From: Lepiota brunneoincarnata
Lineage: Eukaryota > Basidiomycota > Agaricomycetes > Agaricales > Agaricaceae
DNA length: 64,000 nucleotides
Assembly: GCA_023014365.1 (NCBI GenBank)
Contig: JAEBUN010000002.1
Coordinates: 1,302,001-1,366,000, forward strand
Direction: 5' to 3'
Under the pieces are notes generated by a model that had not been told where the DNA came from, searched no databases, and worked only from the letters and a program-made list of their open reading frames with translations. The position numbers were made by a program, and so were the translations under genes. Positions 1-12,000 of the stretch are shown here, in pieces (position 1 is the stretch's first letter; each line of letters begins with the position of its first letter).

Positions 1-2004
1 TCGTCTAAGCTGCGATCCTGGACCGGAACCTGATGTTACTACTCTCTCAACATCTCCTAGCTCACGCAAGCACAAACGACAGACCAATACACAGGAAACC
101 CCCTCAAGGCGTCAATCAAAGCGGCCCAAGGTCGAGCAAGGGAGCGGGTCAGCTTCTCTCGAACCCCACCGCCGAGTCAAACAGGCGCGCCGAGCGAAAC
201 TAATCGTCGAAATATCCTCCGTCTACCCGAACACATCAACTAGTATCACCGCCACCCTCACACCAGCCTTCTCCACTGGCTGGGGAATCCCCCAGTATCC
301 CTACAACCCCCAAGAAGAAAAGAAACCCATGCAGCTCCCCACCAGCATCTACGGGCCAAACCCTCCTCTCTTCCAAACAACTTCCACCGCAGTTCCGCCC
401 TTGCCTAAACGCACAGAAGAAAGCCATCCTCCAAATATTGTACAAGTCCCAAGAATTATTCGCTGACGACGAAGAGAGTGCAGACAAATCGACCAAGAAG
501 CAAATACAGGATCTACTGAATGGCACGGTTGCACGTGCGGAGGGGAATAGCTGCCTCCTGCTCGGGCCCCGTGGATCCGGAAAGTCGAGGGTGCGTGAAT
601 TAGCTTTCGTATTAGCAAATTTTCATCAATCGCATTACCCCCAGATTCTTGACCAATGTCTAAAATCCCTTCCAGGGCAGCCGATAATCATTCGCCTGTC
701 TGGCTGGATACATCACACTGACCGCCTTGCGATGCGTGAGATAGCATACCAGCTTGGGCAACAAACCGGGAAATCCTTTTTACAAACCGAGGAGGATGAG
801 GAAGATGACTTAATCGAACATGATGATCCTTTCTTAGACCATTCGGAAATTGGCACACTTGAAACAGGACTGGCACTGCCTCCACCCTCCCACCTCCCAG
901 CCTTGATATCCGTGATACCCACTCTTTCTCGTCCTACCATCGTCATATTAGATGCATTCGATCTGTTCGCTCTCCATCCCCGACAAGCACTTCTGTACTG
1001 TCTCCTTGACACCGTACAAAGTTGCCGAACAAGCATGGGGAATAAAGGACTTGCAGTAATCGGCCTAACTGCACGAATCGATACAATCAATCTATTAGAG
1101 AAGCGAGTGAAAAGTCGCTTCTCAGGAAGAGTAATTCGCACAGCTGGGGTGCCGACAACAAAAGACTGGCTCCTTTTGACCAAGAAAGTCCTATCTACCG
1201 ACATTTCTCCCATGGTTACAGATATAGGTGCTGAGAGAGAGTGGAGTGGGGCTTGGAAAAAATGGGTGTCGGACCTTCTGGATGACAAGAGCGTGGCTGA
1301 AATGATTAAAGAGACTGTTGGACTCGTCAAAGATCCCAAGCTCCTGTTCCGGATTTTGGTGAGCTAGTCCTTGCAAAGTCTGGCAAACCAATAGCTCAGA
1401 ACTGGGTAATGCCTTAGGCACATGCGATCACTCGACTTTCATCATTCTCGCCCTTCCTATCTTCCTCTTCACTTTCACAAGCGATTTTATCACAACGTTC
1501 AAGACCCCTTTTGCATGATTACTTAGGTTGGTAGTCTTCCATCTCCTGCTTGGATTCAACTCACATGGCACGCGGGCTGCCTAGATATCCCATACCCTTC
1601 ATTATGCCTTCTTATTTCCTCAATCCACATACTTACTTCAGGGCATGAATTCTTCACTTTCGAGATGCTCTTCTCCACTTTCCGTAGCCAATTGCGTGCA
1701 TCAGTAGCTGCACCTGTTCAAGTCAACGGAGGTAGCATTGGCATGGTTCGGTGTAGCAAAGCTATTCTGCTGAGTGTGAGTTCCCACGAAGTATCTACCT
1801 ATATGATTCTAAGCCCGGTTCCGATTACAGGCTTTTGAGCACCTGATCGCGTGTCACATCTTCGTCCCTGCGACAGCCTTTTCAAACACATTGGCGAAAG
1901 AATTCTTTCATTACCGGACGACTCTGGGAAGAGAAGAAGTGAAGAAGATCATAGGAAAGACGGGACAAGTCAGTCTCAAGAAATGGTTGGGCAAAGCGGA
2001 ATAG
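1..2004 (+). CDS. ORC4: Origin recognition complex subunit 4 (5' end outside window)
   Basis: AAA+ subunit of the origin recognition complex, which binds replication origins in the nucleus and loads MCM helicase with CDC6. The main exon is open from about 204 to 1358. It carries Walker A GPRGSGKS (564-587), a Walker B region VILDAFDLF (about 942-968) and the ORC4 arginine-finger region KRVKSRFSGR (about 1101-1130). Three introns (1359-1417, 1527-1584, 1776-1830) lead to the C-terminal winged-helix part, with FTFEMLF and LSAFEHL, and the TAG at 2002-2004. The first 200 bases are open in another frame and encode a basic Ser/Arg/Lys-rich stretch that is probably the N-terminal tail; the joining intron was not resolved. 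The Walker B glutamate is replaced by alanine (codon 954-956). The family assignment is strong; the N-terminus is an inference. Confidence 0.9.
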
Positions 2005-2214
2005 ACTTTGGTATTGTGGGGTTTCACTGGATTAGGACAAGTTTCCTGCCGACCGTATATGTAGTATTGTTCATTGGATAATGTTTTTCAAAGTTCAAAT
2101 AGTGACAACGGTTCTGGTATAACATCGAGTTTTAGAGCGCCATTCCTCGTCAGCACAGGGCCATCAAGAGCCGAAAACGCCCTCAATCCAACTTTAGCAA
2201 AACCTTACCGGAGC

Positions 2215-3924
2215 CTAAATATGCCCGGCTGTCGGATAGAGAGAGGTTTTGGGTATAGAGTGCTTGACATCTTCCGAGAAGTGTCCATCAAAGGCCGCCC
2301 GGGATTGTTGGATCATACTCCTGAAACCCTCATTAAGCACGACACTTTCATCCCAATCCTTTGTTTCTTCCGCAAGCTCGCGAAGAAGGTCCAAGACACT
2401 TTTTCTGCCGTCCAAAATATCCTTGGGGGGTTGCTCTGCCCGAGGGAACCCTCGAGGCGGTGTTGAGGATGGTTCAATGGGTGCCAACCCAAGTCCGAGA
2501 CGGCTGTGGCGGCCACGCGTATGTGCTATATATCTGTCGGGTAGGATTTCCAAGACTTCGCCGCCTATCCAACTTGACTCCGGGGTCTGGCGCTCCATAG
2601 TTTCAGGTAGGATAGCCAAACGCAAAGGCGAAGGACCCAAAGGTGGCCCCCCTTTGCTGCGCACGGGGAACGACTTCACCCTCTGGTTTCGCCTGAGGGT
2701 ATCATACAAGCTGTACGCTATTGGTGGACTCTTCGCAGATGCCAAGGAAGCCTCAGATACTAAGTGTTGCTTGCCCAGCGCACAAAGCGGAGGCCCTGGT
2801 AGAGAATAGTTGACGGTGTATTCGTACGGTGGTTCCGGCACAGACAATGAACAATGTTCGTCGATCACACTCAAGTTAGGTGAGAGCGACGCTCTGCGAA
2901 CCCACTGCCGGCCAGGTCTAGATTTGGTGACAGCATGAGGCGCTTGGGTAGGTAGGTAATCAGCCTGCTTTTGGAGAACCCCCATCTGTGGTGGAGTAAT
3001 TTCCACGTCCCACTCCTGGGATGTTTCAATAGAGGGAAGCTGGGGTGATTGCGTGGCTTGAGACTTGTTAAATCGAGTTACTGCCAAACCTTTGGGATCC
3101 ACCGTCGAAGGAGAGTGCGAAACACAACGGTTAGCGTTGTGATCTGTTGGCAGCGGAGCTTCAGATTCAGAGTACAGTTTAACCAGGCGAAACGTAGCAC
3201 GTTCGAGGTGGTTGTGGGGCCAAGGCAAATCTTCGTCGTGCATGTCACCTGAGGGGGAGTGCTGTTTCTTGCGTCGAATTCTGCCGAGATCAAAGGAGAG
3301 CTGAGTAGGAAGTGATAATCGCGGCTTAGTGCTTTTCACAAATAGCGCAGGATATTCGTCCTGTTTCTGAGATTGTATAGCACGGGTTTTCCAAGAATAT
3401 GGCTCTTCGTTGAACAGAACAACTGGACCTGTAGAGTAAGTTGAATCCTTGGTCTTGGAGCTCGCCGATGTGTCTGCTGAAAATTCATGATTCTGCGAAG
3501 ACTTGGAGGTATCTGCTCCTGGATAAACCAATGTGATCTCGCTTGGCTTGGAACGAATCTCGAATGATGGGGAACCGAAGAGACCGATAAAAAAACCCAG
3601 TTTGCAGTTGTTGCTGTTCCTGCAGGAGGCGGGCGCGGGGTACCTGGGAGGCTTAAAGCAGCGATGTATGCACGACTTTCCAGCGGCCATCGGCTTGGGT
3701 CCTCTCAAGTTGCTGATACGGCGATAACGAACGAAAAAGAGTTTGAAAGTCGAGAGACAGATGACCGAAAATACGAGTAGAACAACCAGACAGGCCAGCC
3801 AGCTAGAAGATGCAGAGGAATCTTTTATTGGCGCAGCCTTGGAGGCGCCAACAAGACCAAGAAGAGGGACGAGCGTGTTCCGAATGCGTATACCCAGGCA
3901 GGCGGGATCAGATCTTGGCCCCAT
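2215..3924 (-). CDS. Orphan single-pass membrane protein with long disordered tail
   Basis: Uninterrupted 569-codon frame starting at the ATG at 3922-3924; the frame upstream of it has no other ATG before a stop. I do not recognise the protein. Residues about 16-31 are mildly hydrophobic and end in ASKAAP, like a weak signal peptide. Residues about 42-65 form a strong membrane span followed at once by RYRR, which predicts a short outer part and a tail of roughly 500 residues in the cytosol. The tail is rich in Ser, Pro and charged residues, has no visible domain, and looks disordered. It lies tail-to-tail with ORC4 and head-to-head with the lipase gene. The ORF is long and in a plausible position, so I take it as a real gene; the function is unknown. 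Confidence 0.65.
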   Translation of the reverse strand: MGPRSDPACLGIRIRNTLVPLLGLVGASKAAPIKDSSASSSWLACLVVLLVFSVICLSTFKLFFVRYRRISNLRGPKPMAAGKSCIHRCFKPPRYPAPASCRNSNNCKLGFFIGLFGSPSFEIRSKPSEITLVYPGADTSKSSQNHEFSADTSASSKTKDSTYSTGPVVLFNEEPYSWKTRAIQSQKQDEYPALFVKSTKPRLSLPTQLSFDLGRIRRKKQHSPSGDMHDEDLPWPHNHLERATFRLVKLYSESEAPLPTDHNANRCVSHSPSTVDPKGLAVTRFNKSQATQSPQLPSIETSQEWDVEITPPQMGVLQKQADYLPTQAPHAVTKSRPGRQWVRRASLSPNLSVIDEHCSLSVPEPPYEYTVNYSLPGPPLCALGKQHLVSEASLASAKSPPIAYSLYDTLRRNQRVKSFPVRSKGGPPLGPSPLRLAILPETMERQTPESSWIGGEVLEILPDRYIAHTRGRHSRLGLGLAPIEPSSTPPRGFPRAEQPPKDILDGRKSVLDLLRELAEETKDWDESVVLNEGFRSMIQQSRAAFDGHFSEDVKHSIPKTSLYPTAGHI

Positions 3925-4161
3925 CGTTGGTGTTGGAGAATGCAAGATGGACCAAGAGAGCGAGTTTGGCCAGGGTTCAACAAGGACATACACTGACGTC
4001 CACAAGTCACATGATTGTTACCCGAACGGGTACACTGAGAAGTGATTCTTTGACCAACTCCACGCTTGCCGAATGACTCTGGGTCATCTCTCTACCTTTA
4101 CCCATGAGCTACAGCACAGTATATCTCAGGTTTAATCGGTTATACCAACAGACTTCACCAC
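3925..4161. promoter_or_regulatory. Shared 237-bp upstream region
   Basis: Spacer between the divergent start codons of the membrane protein (left, minus strand) and the lipase (right, plus strand). It must hold both promoters. I see no convincing TATA box or repeated operator. Confidence 0.4.
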
Positions 4162-7100
4162 ATGATGGAACAAGCGAGCAAACAACCCAAACACACGCTT
4201 GAGCAACTCTTGAGAGAGGATTTTGTTGATGAGCTGTACGTGTGATGTCGACGCCTTTTGCTTCAGTTTCCAACCATGTATTTAGGCATATGCAAGCCTT
4301 TGCACACGCACTTCAATCGGACGACCATTATTTCGATCACAATGGAGATGCATCATCCCCTAATACTCCAGGGACACCTGTTACTAACGCACCTCGCATA
4401 CGCAAGGTATCGGCCCTGTCAGACTTTGCCCCCGTGAACCTGAAGGTCAACAGGTCAGGCCTTAATGATACTTATAATGTTCTTGTCAAATTCCTATTTT
4501 TTGCTCTCTAGGCGAAGGAGGAGGGACAAACAGAGACGGCATGATTGGTGGTTCTTGATCTTGCGCTGGCCCCTCTTGGTACGAAGGAATCAATTGTTTG
4601 TAACAATCGCAATTACTCGGAACTCATAGAACAAATTCCCAGATGTTCATATTTCTATTCATTGCTACTGAATTTGGATTCTATGTCATCATACGGCAAC
4701 TGGTGAATACGAAAGAATGGGTATCTGCTTGTAAGCAATCCGATGGTGTATATAGTACAGCTAGTAACGTTCTTGTAGGGAGGGGTAAAAAAGGACAGCT
4801 TCGCAAAAGGTTGCGGGGCGCCCAGACCTATGAGGTAAGGACCTATCCTTAGATGTTAGGATCCTCCGCTCACCCCTACCTACTCTTCAAGCAATGGAAA
4901 GAGGCTGCACGAGCGCTAGACAACTATTTAGATTTCGATGAGTGGAAGAAAGTTGATGAAGACCCCTTTTATGATTGGAAACTCATTCGAAAGGTTGCAT
5001 TACTACCCCGGTTCGCTGCCAAACTACCCTAATCATTTAACAGGTTAGGCGCTCCTTGCGGAATCTCAGGGAGAAAAAGGATGCTAGAGGCTGCCTTGGT
5101 GTGCTTGAAACTTGTATACGGTCCAATTTCGCCGCTGTCGAGTCTCCCAGGTCAGTTCCTTGACATTTTCGGCTGCACTTTCATTGTCAAACCGTGATTT
5201 GGTAGGCTCTATAGCGAGGTGATACCCAATATTCATGTATTCATTCGACATGATACTAACTATGATCGTAGTCATTCTTGGGAACCAAAGACCTTATAGA
5301 ATGTATGTCTCTCGCCAGGGGCAACGAAATCATAGCTGACTATTTGCAAAGCATATTTCAACGAATTGGAGAGATCGCTAGAATACATCTGCGAGACACC
5401 GGACTTGTCCTTAGATGAGAAGAAGCGTTTCTTCAAGAGTGCCAACACCAACCTGGGTAGGTTGCAGCGCAAAGCAGAGTTTTCGGTCCGGCCCTCACAT
5501 CATTTCTTAGGCGTTACTGCTCTTTGCTTATCAGGTGGCGCATCCTTTGGTTATTGTAAGCACGTCACCCATGTCCTTCTCCCATCAGTGGCCAATCTTC
5601 CCGAGAAGACCATTTTGGCGTGGTCAAGGCTTTCCTAGATGAAGGCCTATTGCCCCGCGTCATTACAGGAACAAGCGCAGGGGGTCTCATTGCTGCCCTT
5701 AGCTGCACAAGAACGGAAGAAGAGCTCAGGGTCCTCTTGGTTCCCGAGATCGCCAACAAGATTACGGCCTGTGAGGAACCCTTCAGGGTATGGATGGATC
5801 GCTTCATGAAGACTGGTGCTCGATTCGATAGTATCACGTATGCCCTATCTCCATCCATTATCCTAAGTTACTAACACGTATAAACCTAGGTGGGCGAAAA
5901 AGGTATGCATTTGGTTCCATCAACGGGTGCTTTCGACTTACAATTCATCAGTGCACGTTCTTCACTCGTGGTTCCATGACATTCAAAGAAGCATACATGA
6001 GAACTGGACGTATACTTAACATTTCTGTCATACCTGCCGATCGCCATTCGTAAGTTCATAACGAATATCCTCTTCTGTGGTGTTGATCACCGTGTAATAG
6101 ACCTACAAAATTATTAAATTATATCACAGCCCCCGACACGGTGATTTGGAGTGCCTTACTTGCCTCCGCCGCAGTGCCCGGCATTTTAAACCCTGTGGTC
6201 CTAATGCAAAAGCTCAGAGACGGCAGTTTAGTGCCATGGAGCTGGGGTAGCCGGTTCAAAGATGGATCGTTAAGGCAAATATCCTACTTACCGAATTCTA
6301 TCGCCCAGCTGACAAGGTGATTCCTTGCAGGGTTGATATTCCTGTTCAAGCTCTCAATTTATACTTCAATGGTAGAGGTCGGATCATTTTACAGTACTTG
6401 CCTTGATTGATTGCTCCCGTAGTTACCAATCCCGTCGTGTCCCAAGTCAACCCTCATGTCCATCTGTTCTTTTTTGCGCCTCGGGGATCTGCTGGTAAAC
6501 CTGTCGCTCATCGTAAAGGCAAAGGTAATGTGTTCGTCGGTCGACTCTTTTTGCAGAAGGCCTCATTAAGTACCAGGCTGGAGAGGGAATTTCTTGCTGT
6601 CTGCGGCGGAGCAATGGTTGAAGCACGAGTTGACAAAGAATTTCAAGGTCATCCGTGACTTAGAGCTCCTCCCACAACTCTTGGGACAAGATTGGTCCAG
6701 CGTATTCTTGCAGCGTTTTGATGGCACCGTAACGTAAGTGCGGCTATAAAACACACACCCCTTCATCAGCTCAATGCTCAGAATCTTCATCCAGGATATG
6801 GCCACGCACGCGCTTTCGGGTAAGAAACGGAGTGACAAATGTCGTCTTAAGTATCTGATTTCGTATACGCAGGATTGGTTCCGTATCTTAGCAGATCCCG
6901 ATCCAATCGAGCTAGAGCGCATGTTGCGAGTGGGACAACTTGTGACATGGCCGAAGGTATGCTTCACAACCAGAGGAGTTTGTTTCCGACTGAGCACTCT
7001 TTAGCTCCATATGATACGAAATCGGAGCCGGATAGAAATGCAGATTCTGTTAGGTCGTCAAGCAGTCCGTACGATGTCGCGCACCAAGAATCACTTTGTT

Positions 7101-7694
7101 CCCCAGCCTCGACCAACCCTGCTGCACCCAGGGACCCGGGATGAAAGAACAAACGGACGAGCCAAGGAACCGTCGCCTGTCTCAACCACGTCCGAGCGGC
7201 CAATCTCTGTTGATACTGACGCTGAGATGGCATTTTCGGGAGGTTCTCAATGGTTCTACAGGCGTGGGCGGACACGTAGGGCACCATCCCCTAAATCTGA
7301 ACACACGAAAGAGAATGTGGGTCGTGACCCCTTATCTTCCTCCAGGATTCGTAAAAAGTGGGCCACCGACCTCCTTGATCCCGCCTCGAACACAGAGGGG
7401 TTTGATGCCGACCCTGACTTGACTCGACCCTCACCTGAAACTGATCAGAAAGCGAAGGTTAACACTTCAGGGTTCTTTGGAAGACTCAATTCTTTCCATC
7501 GCATTCACTTCCCATTGTATTCGGAACAGGGATATGATACCAAGGAAGCCCCCGACCAGCAAATTTGGAGTAGCGACTCCTCTGAGGGTGACCACGAAGA
7601 ACTCAGATACCACCAAGGCTCGCTCGCGAATTTCGCAGTAACCGACTCCCCATTCGAAGGAGAATCGGAGAGGAAGGAACCAAACAGGTTGTAG
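4162..7694 (+). CDS. Patatin-like triacylglycerol lipase (TGL3/4/5, SDP1 class)
   Basis: Predicted lipid-droplet lipase that releases fatty acids from triacylglycerol; yeast homologues Tgl4/Tgl5 also act on lysophospholipid. Many introns split it. After an N-terminal exon from the ATG at 4162, a membrane-associating segment follows (FIFLFIATEFGFYVIIRQL, about 4646-4704). Then come the conserved TGL region (LYSE, GTKDLIE), the oxyanion motif GGASFGYYHFG joined across an intron, the nucleophile elbow GTSAG (5668-5682), and the dyad aspartate in KDGS (about 6258-6269). The core ends with WPKLHMIRNR after an intron at about 6957-7003. A 220-residue Ser/Pro-rich tail runs to the TAG at 7692-7694, a likely regulatory region. 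Both catalytic residues are present, so activity is expected. The exact substrate is an inference. Confidence 0.85.
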
Positions 7695-7821
7695 TTACAA
7701 AGCCTCCCGCGTAAATATGATGTAATAAAATGCTTGTGCGCAGAAGACTCTGATTATGTGACGCCGCATTTCTTGTGACCTGCACCCGCCTGTACCATAG
7801 TTCTTCCCTGCTCGACAAACC

Positions 7822-8812
7822 ATGTCCTCACCTCCTGCATCTCCTACCCGTGTTTCTGGAAGCGTGCTTGCAGCAGCAGCCATGCAGCGAGCAAGTAAAA
7901 CCCCTACTCAAAAGTCCGCAGCACAACTTGCAGCAGAACACGAAAGACGTCAGACTTTCCGTCGCCTCATCAACCCAGGTATCACCCGGCCCAACTCCAA
8001 AGAACAAGCAGCATCCTCAATCAAAGTAAACCCTCCTAAACTTGAACTGTTGGGCAGCCGGGCTTGACTCGACCATCGGTCTCTGCTCACACAATTCCTA
8101 GGTACTGCTCACTATCGCCGAAAACTTATTGCGAGAGCCGGACGACCCGAAGTACAAGCAGTTCAAATCGACGAATTCTACCATACAGCGGGAACTGATT
8201 AGCCCGAAAGGGGCCTTGGAGTATGCAATCGAGGTGAGTCGGGAGCTGATGATTGATCTGGTCGGGATGCACTCACACGCTCGTTAATTAAGATGGGATT
8301 CCGACCTGAAGTACGTCCCATATGCTCAGATGAAATTGAAATAAGACTTCCTGATTCCTACGTATTATGGGGGTGAAGGTAAGGGACTTTTCAGCCGCAC
8401 TATGTATTCAACCCGAGCTTTATGGAGGATCTGCGCCTCGGCGCCGCTATTCTTCATGACCATATCAGCTTGGAGAGCGAGAAAACTGAACGAGCCGCGC
8501 GCGCCAAAGCGAACGAGAAGGCAAATGCACAGGCCGCCGCGGAAAGAGTGAAGCGCTTTTGGCTCTAACCATTCTTCCCCAACCATGTTAACGCACTTGG
8601 GCCAGGTCAAACTAGCATTTATGGATGATCGAAGGACAAAGATGATGAAAGATGAGATTGAGAAGGAACAGAGAACTGCGCGCGCAGCCAGCGGTTCCCG
8701 TTCACCGCGATCTCTATTGACACCTGCTCCTCCCTCTACACTTTCGGGGAACCCTCCTACTGTGACAGACGATGTTCCTCCCCCTTACCCAGACGACGGC
8801 GATAACGACTAG
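7822..8812 (+). CDS. PUB-domain protein
   Basis: Small spliced gene of about 250 residues. The N-terminus (MSSPPASPTR) is Ser/Ala-rich. The next exon encodes a PUB/PUG domain with TIAENLLREPDDPKYKQF and ALEYAIEMGFRPE, the signature of domains that bind the C-terminal tail of the p97/Cdc48 ATPase in PNGase and UBX proteins. It continues with FNPSFMEDLRLGAAIL and a charged, Ala-rich, probably coiled-coil segment (8480-8680). It ends in a Pro-rich tail, PPPYPDDGDND, before the TAG at 8810-8812. No peptidase, UBX or transglutaminase domain is visible, so it looks like a stand-alone PUB adaptor. A role with Cdc48 in protein quality control is an inference from the domain. The 127-bp gap from the lipase suggests separate tandem transcription. 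Confidence 0.75.
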
Positions 8813-9068
8813 TGGTATATATAATAACCTCTTGGCATTTATAAACATGAAAGAATTACCAGTTGACCCGAATTACATGTATTGAGTAATTAATGTATAT
8901 TACCGCCATACCGACTAGTGCAAGAAGAGATGAGGTCAAACGAAGGGATAGTCGGATAGGCTAACATCCTTCCGACCACGTTGAGGCCGTTGGGACGAGA
9001 ACAGTGGCTCAGCTCTAGCTACAGAGTTCAAGAAGTTTGTCAGCACAAACTGCGGCAGTATAATGTCT

Positions 9069-12000
9069 CTAGTGGTCCTCACAGGAAAAGGCATCGTAAC
9101 CCTGCACCCGCTGCATCACGAAGGAATCCCTTACTCGTGACTTGAGGTTTGGCGCCCTCCCGCTGCCACCCATTGAATTCGCCCTGGTCAGCCCCACACT
9201 ATTGACCAGATGGTCCTCAGGGTGCCTCAATGAATCCGCCGATTTAGGGAAAGGCATCTGACGCAAGGGCTGGATCATAGAAGCTCGCTGTGTTACGCTG
9301 GTTCCCGATGGCGAGGTTCTCGCTGTGTACCGGTGGCGGTTTGGGGAGGTTGCGTTTGCCTCCGCCGCGTAGCCCGCCATTTGTTCGAGCACATTTGGTG
9401 AGCGAATGCTGCCATTAGAGGGAGGTGTGGGGAGCCGTCGGCTTGGGCTAGGTAATGCAGGAGGAACTATAGGCTTGCACATGACAGGACCTGTGGGAGA
9501 GCGAGTCATAGCAATTCGACGGTGATTCTGCCGTGGAGGGATAGTGAGAGCTCGCAGATCAAGCTCCGGGCGGACTCCCGTGCCACTGGGTGTACGAACG
9601 TTGCCATTGGGGAATACTTGGACATGGAGGTCGTGATGAGACTTCGTGTTCCGAGTCACGGCTCGCGTAACCGTGCTTATCAGGTAGGTGTCCATCAGAG
9701 GTGAAACATCCGTTGTGATGGATGGGTAAATGTTGAGATGGGGGTAGACAGGGGGATCTATTTGCAACATGAGCACGAGGAGAATTTGGGAGGTCAAGAA
9801 ACTCACATATTTCAAAAAACGGGTAGGATGCGATAACTCCTTCTATGGCGCCCCTCTGTGGTTCCTCGGTTACTCCAGAAACTGAAGGGTAAATGCAAAG
9901 ATTGGGATAGACCGCAGGATCTATCAACCTGTCAGTGTCGAATCATAAGAAATGGAGTTCTTTACGCACAAAGGTCGAATATAGGATATGCTGTAGCACT
10001 CGACAACGCCGTAAACCTCTCTTGGACGAATTCCATCCGTGCAGACTGCACAGAAGGGTACAAGTCAAAGTAAGGATATACGGGCGAGTAGGGTCGAATG
10101 ATGGGATCTATCGATAACAATCGTTAAATGAAACAGGAGGCTTACTGATACGAAACTTACATGGACACGCCGCCATCAGCATAGCAGGTATCTTACCCTC
10201 CTTTTCCTTGCGCCCAGTTTCTCCTGAGACCGGCGGGTAGATATTAAAGTGAGGATACACTGCTGGGTCTATGGAAAAGCGGTTTAGTCGGAGGAAGAGC
10301 ATGATGACTTTCACATACACAGATCAAAGACCGGATACTGTGGTGCGGAAATTACGGTCGACAATTCTTTAGTAGGCCCCTGTTCAACGAACAAACATGA
10401 GGGGTAGAGGTTGAAGTAAGGATAAACTGCGGGATCTAGTCAGGGAGATAAGTAAACGAATCGAAGAGAAAAGGGCGAAACGGAAAGCGTACACAAGTCA
10501 AAGACGGGATATTGCGACATTGACGACATGACAAGCTTTTCCTTCTCCGCAACCCATGCACAAGCTGGATAAATGTCGAAGTGAGGGTAAACTGCCGGGT
10601 CTACCAGAGGTGATCAGCAACGCGGAAATTGCGTTTCATTACCAAGTCTCACAAATATCAAAGTTGGGATATCGCGTTGGAAGAGACACCATGAACTTGT
10701 CTCCTCCTATGGTGGTCTTTTTCTCCAGGTTCTCAACAACTTTGGTCGGGTAAATGTTCGAATGTGGATAAACGGGAGGATCTGACGGACGCCATGTCAT
10801 GAAAGGTAGAGAACGAAGGATACTAACTTACAAATGACGAGATTCGGGTAGGCGTCATGCGACACGCTTTCAGCCTCCGCTGAAAAGTTTGGCCCACGTC
10901 ACAACAAGTTCAAGAGAGGCAGATACAAATATCCATACCAAATGTGGGGCATCCGACTGTTGGATACAAGTCAAAGTGAGGATATACCGCCGGGTCTGTA
11001 TTACAAGCTGACATCAGAGTGAGTCCTTGCTGACTTAAGTTCTCTGGCTCACAGAAATCGAAAGAAGGATACTGGGATGTGGTAACGAAGATAGGATCAT
11101 GCCCTTCCTCATTCATAGACACTGGCGGATAGATCACGCTGAGATTATGTGGGTAAACGGCGTCATCTAACGACCATGATCAGTAAGGGCGGTATGCTCC
11201 CCATGTCGCAAGTGCTCACAGATATGAAGAGCCGGATATTGCGCATGGAGTGTGACAGTGACTGCAAGTGCGATTTGAGTCTCGCCTTGTCCTCGAGGAA
11301 TAAGGGAAGTTGGATAAAGATCAAAGTGAGGATAAACAGCGGGATCTATAAAATTGTCGTGAATACTAGAAATTGAATCAACAGAGGGAGACTGACAAAT
11401 CAAAAGGTGGGGATATCCTGAAGCTCGGGCCAGCGACACCGATTGAACAGTTTCCTTCTCTGAGTCGATATTGGCGTCGCGCGACTGAAAGTATGGCCAT
11501 ACTAGATGCCAAGGTCGCACTTCAGGTGAGTGGAAGTATGGCCAAACAAAAGACCATGGGCGTCCGTGGGATGCCGCGATTTCGTGTTCCTGTGCATGGT
11601 CGAAAGAACGTTGGGCGGCGTCGGGCGTTGCAATGTGGAAGGGAGTGGTGGGGGTAGGTGGATAAGAAAGCGGTGCACCCCAGCTGGTGGCAGTCGAAGG
11701 CGTGATAGGGCGACTGAATTCACCGCGGTCGCCAAGGTGAACCGAGGCTGGTCGTGAGGCATCGCTATGCCACTCGTATGATGATCTTGCTGGTGACACT
11801 GGCCCCCAGGATGTTGCGGTGGCGGGTGTGAGCGGTCTGCTGAAGATAGACCGGAAGCCGAGGTCCAGGGAAGGAGGTCGATAGTCGCTCAGAGGGCTGG
11901 TTGGATAAGACAGCGGAGGACCCCAGCTTGTTGCGGTCGAGGGGGTCGGTGGAGAATCTTCAAGCATGCGACGGGCCATGTCAGGTGATGGAAGCCGGTC

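Noticed and set aside
713..1339. 208-codon minus-strand open frame
   Set aside because: Antisense to the conserved ORC4 AAA+ domain; it has no recognisable motif.
2249..2809. 186-codon plus-strand open frame
   Set aside because: Antisense to the longer membrane-protein frame; low complexity and no start context.
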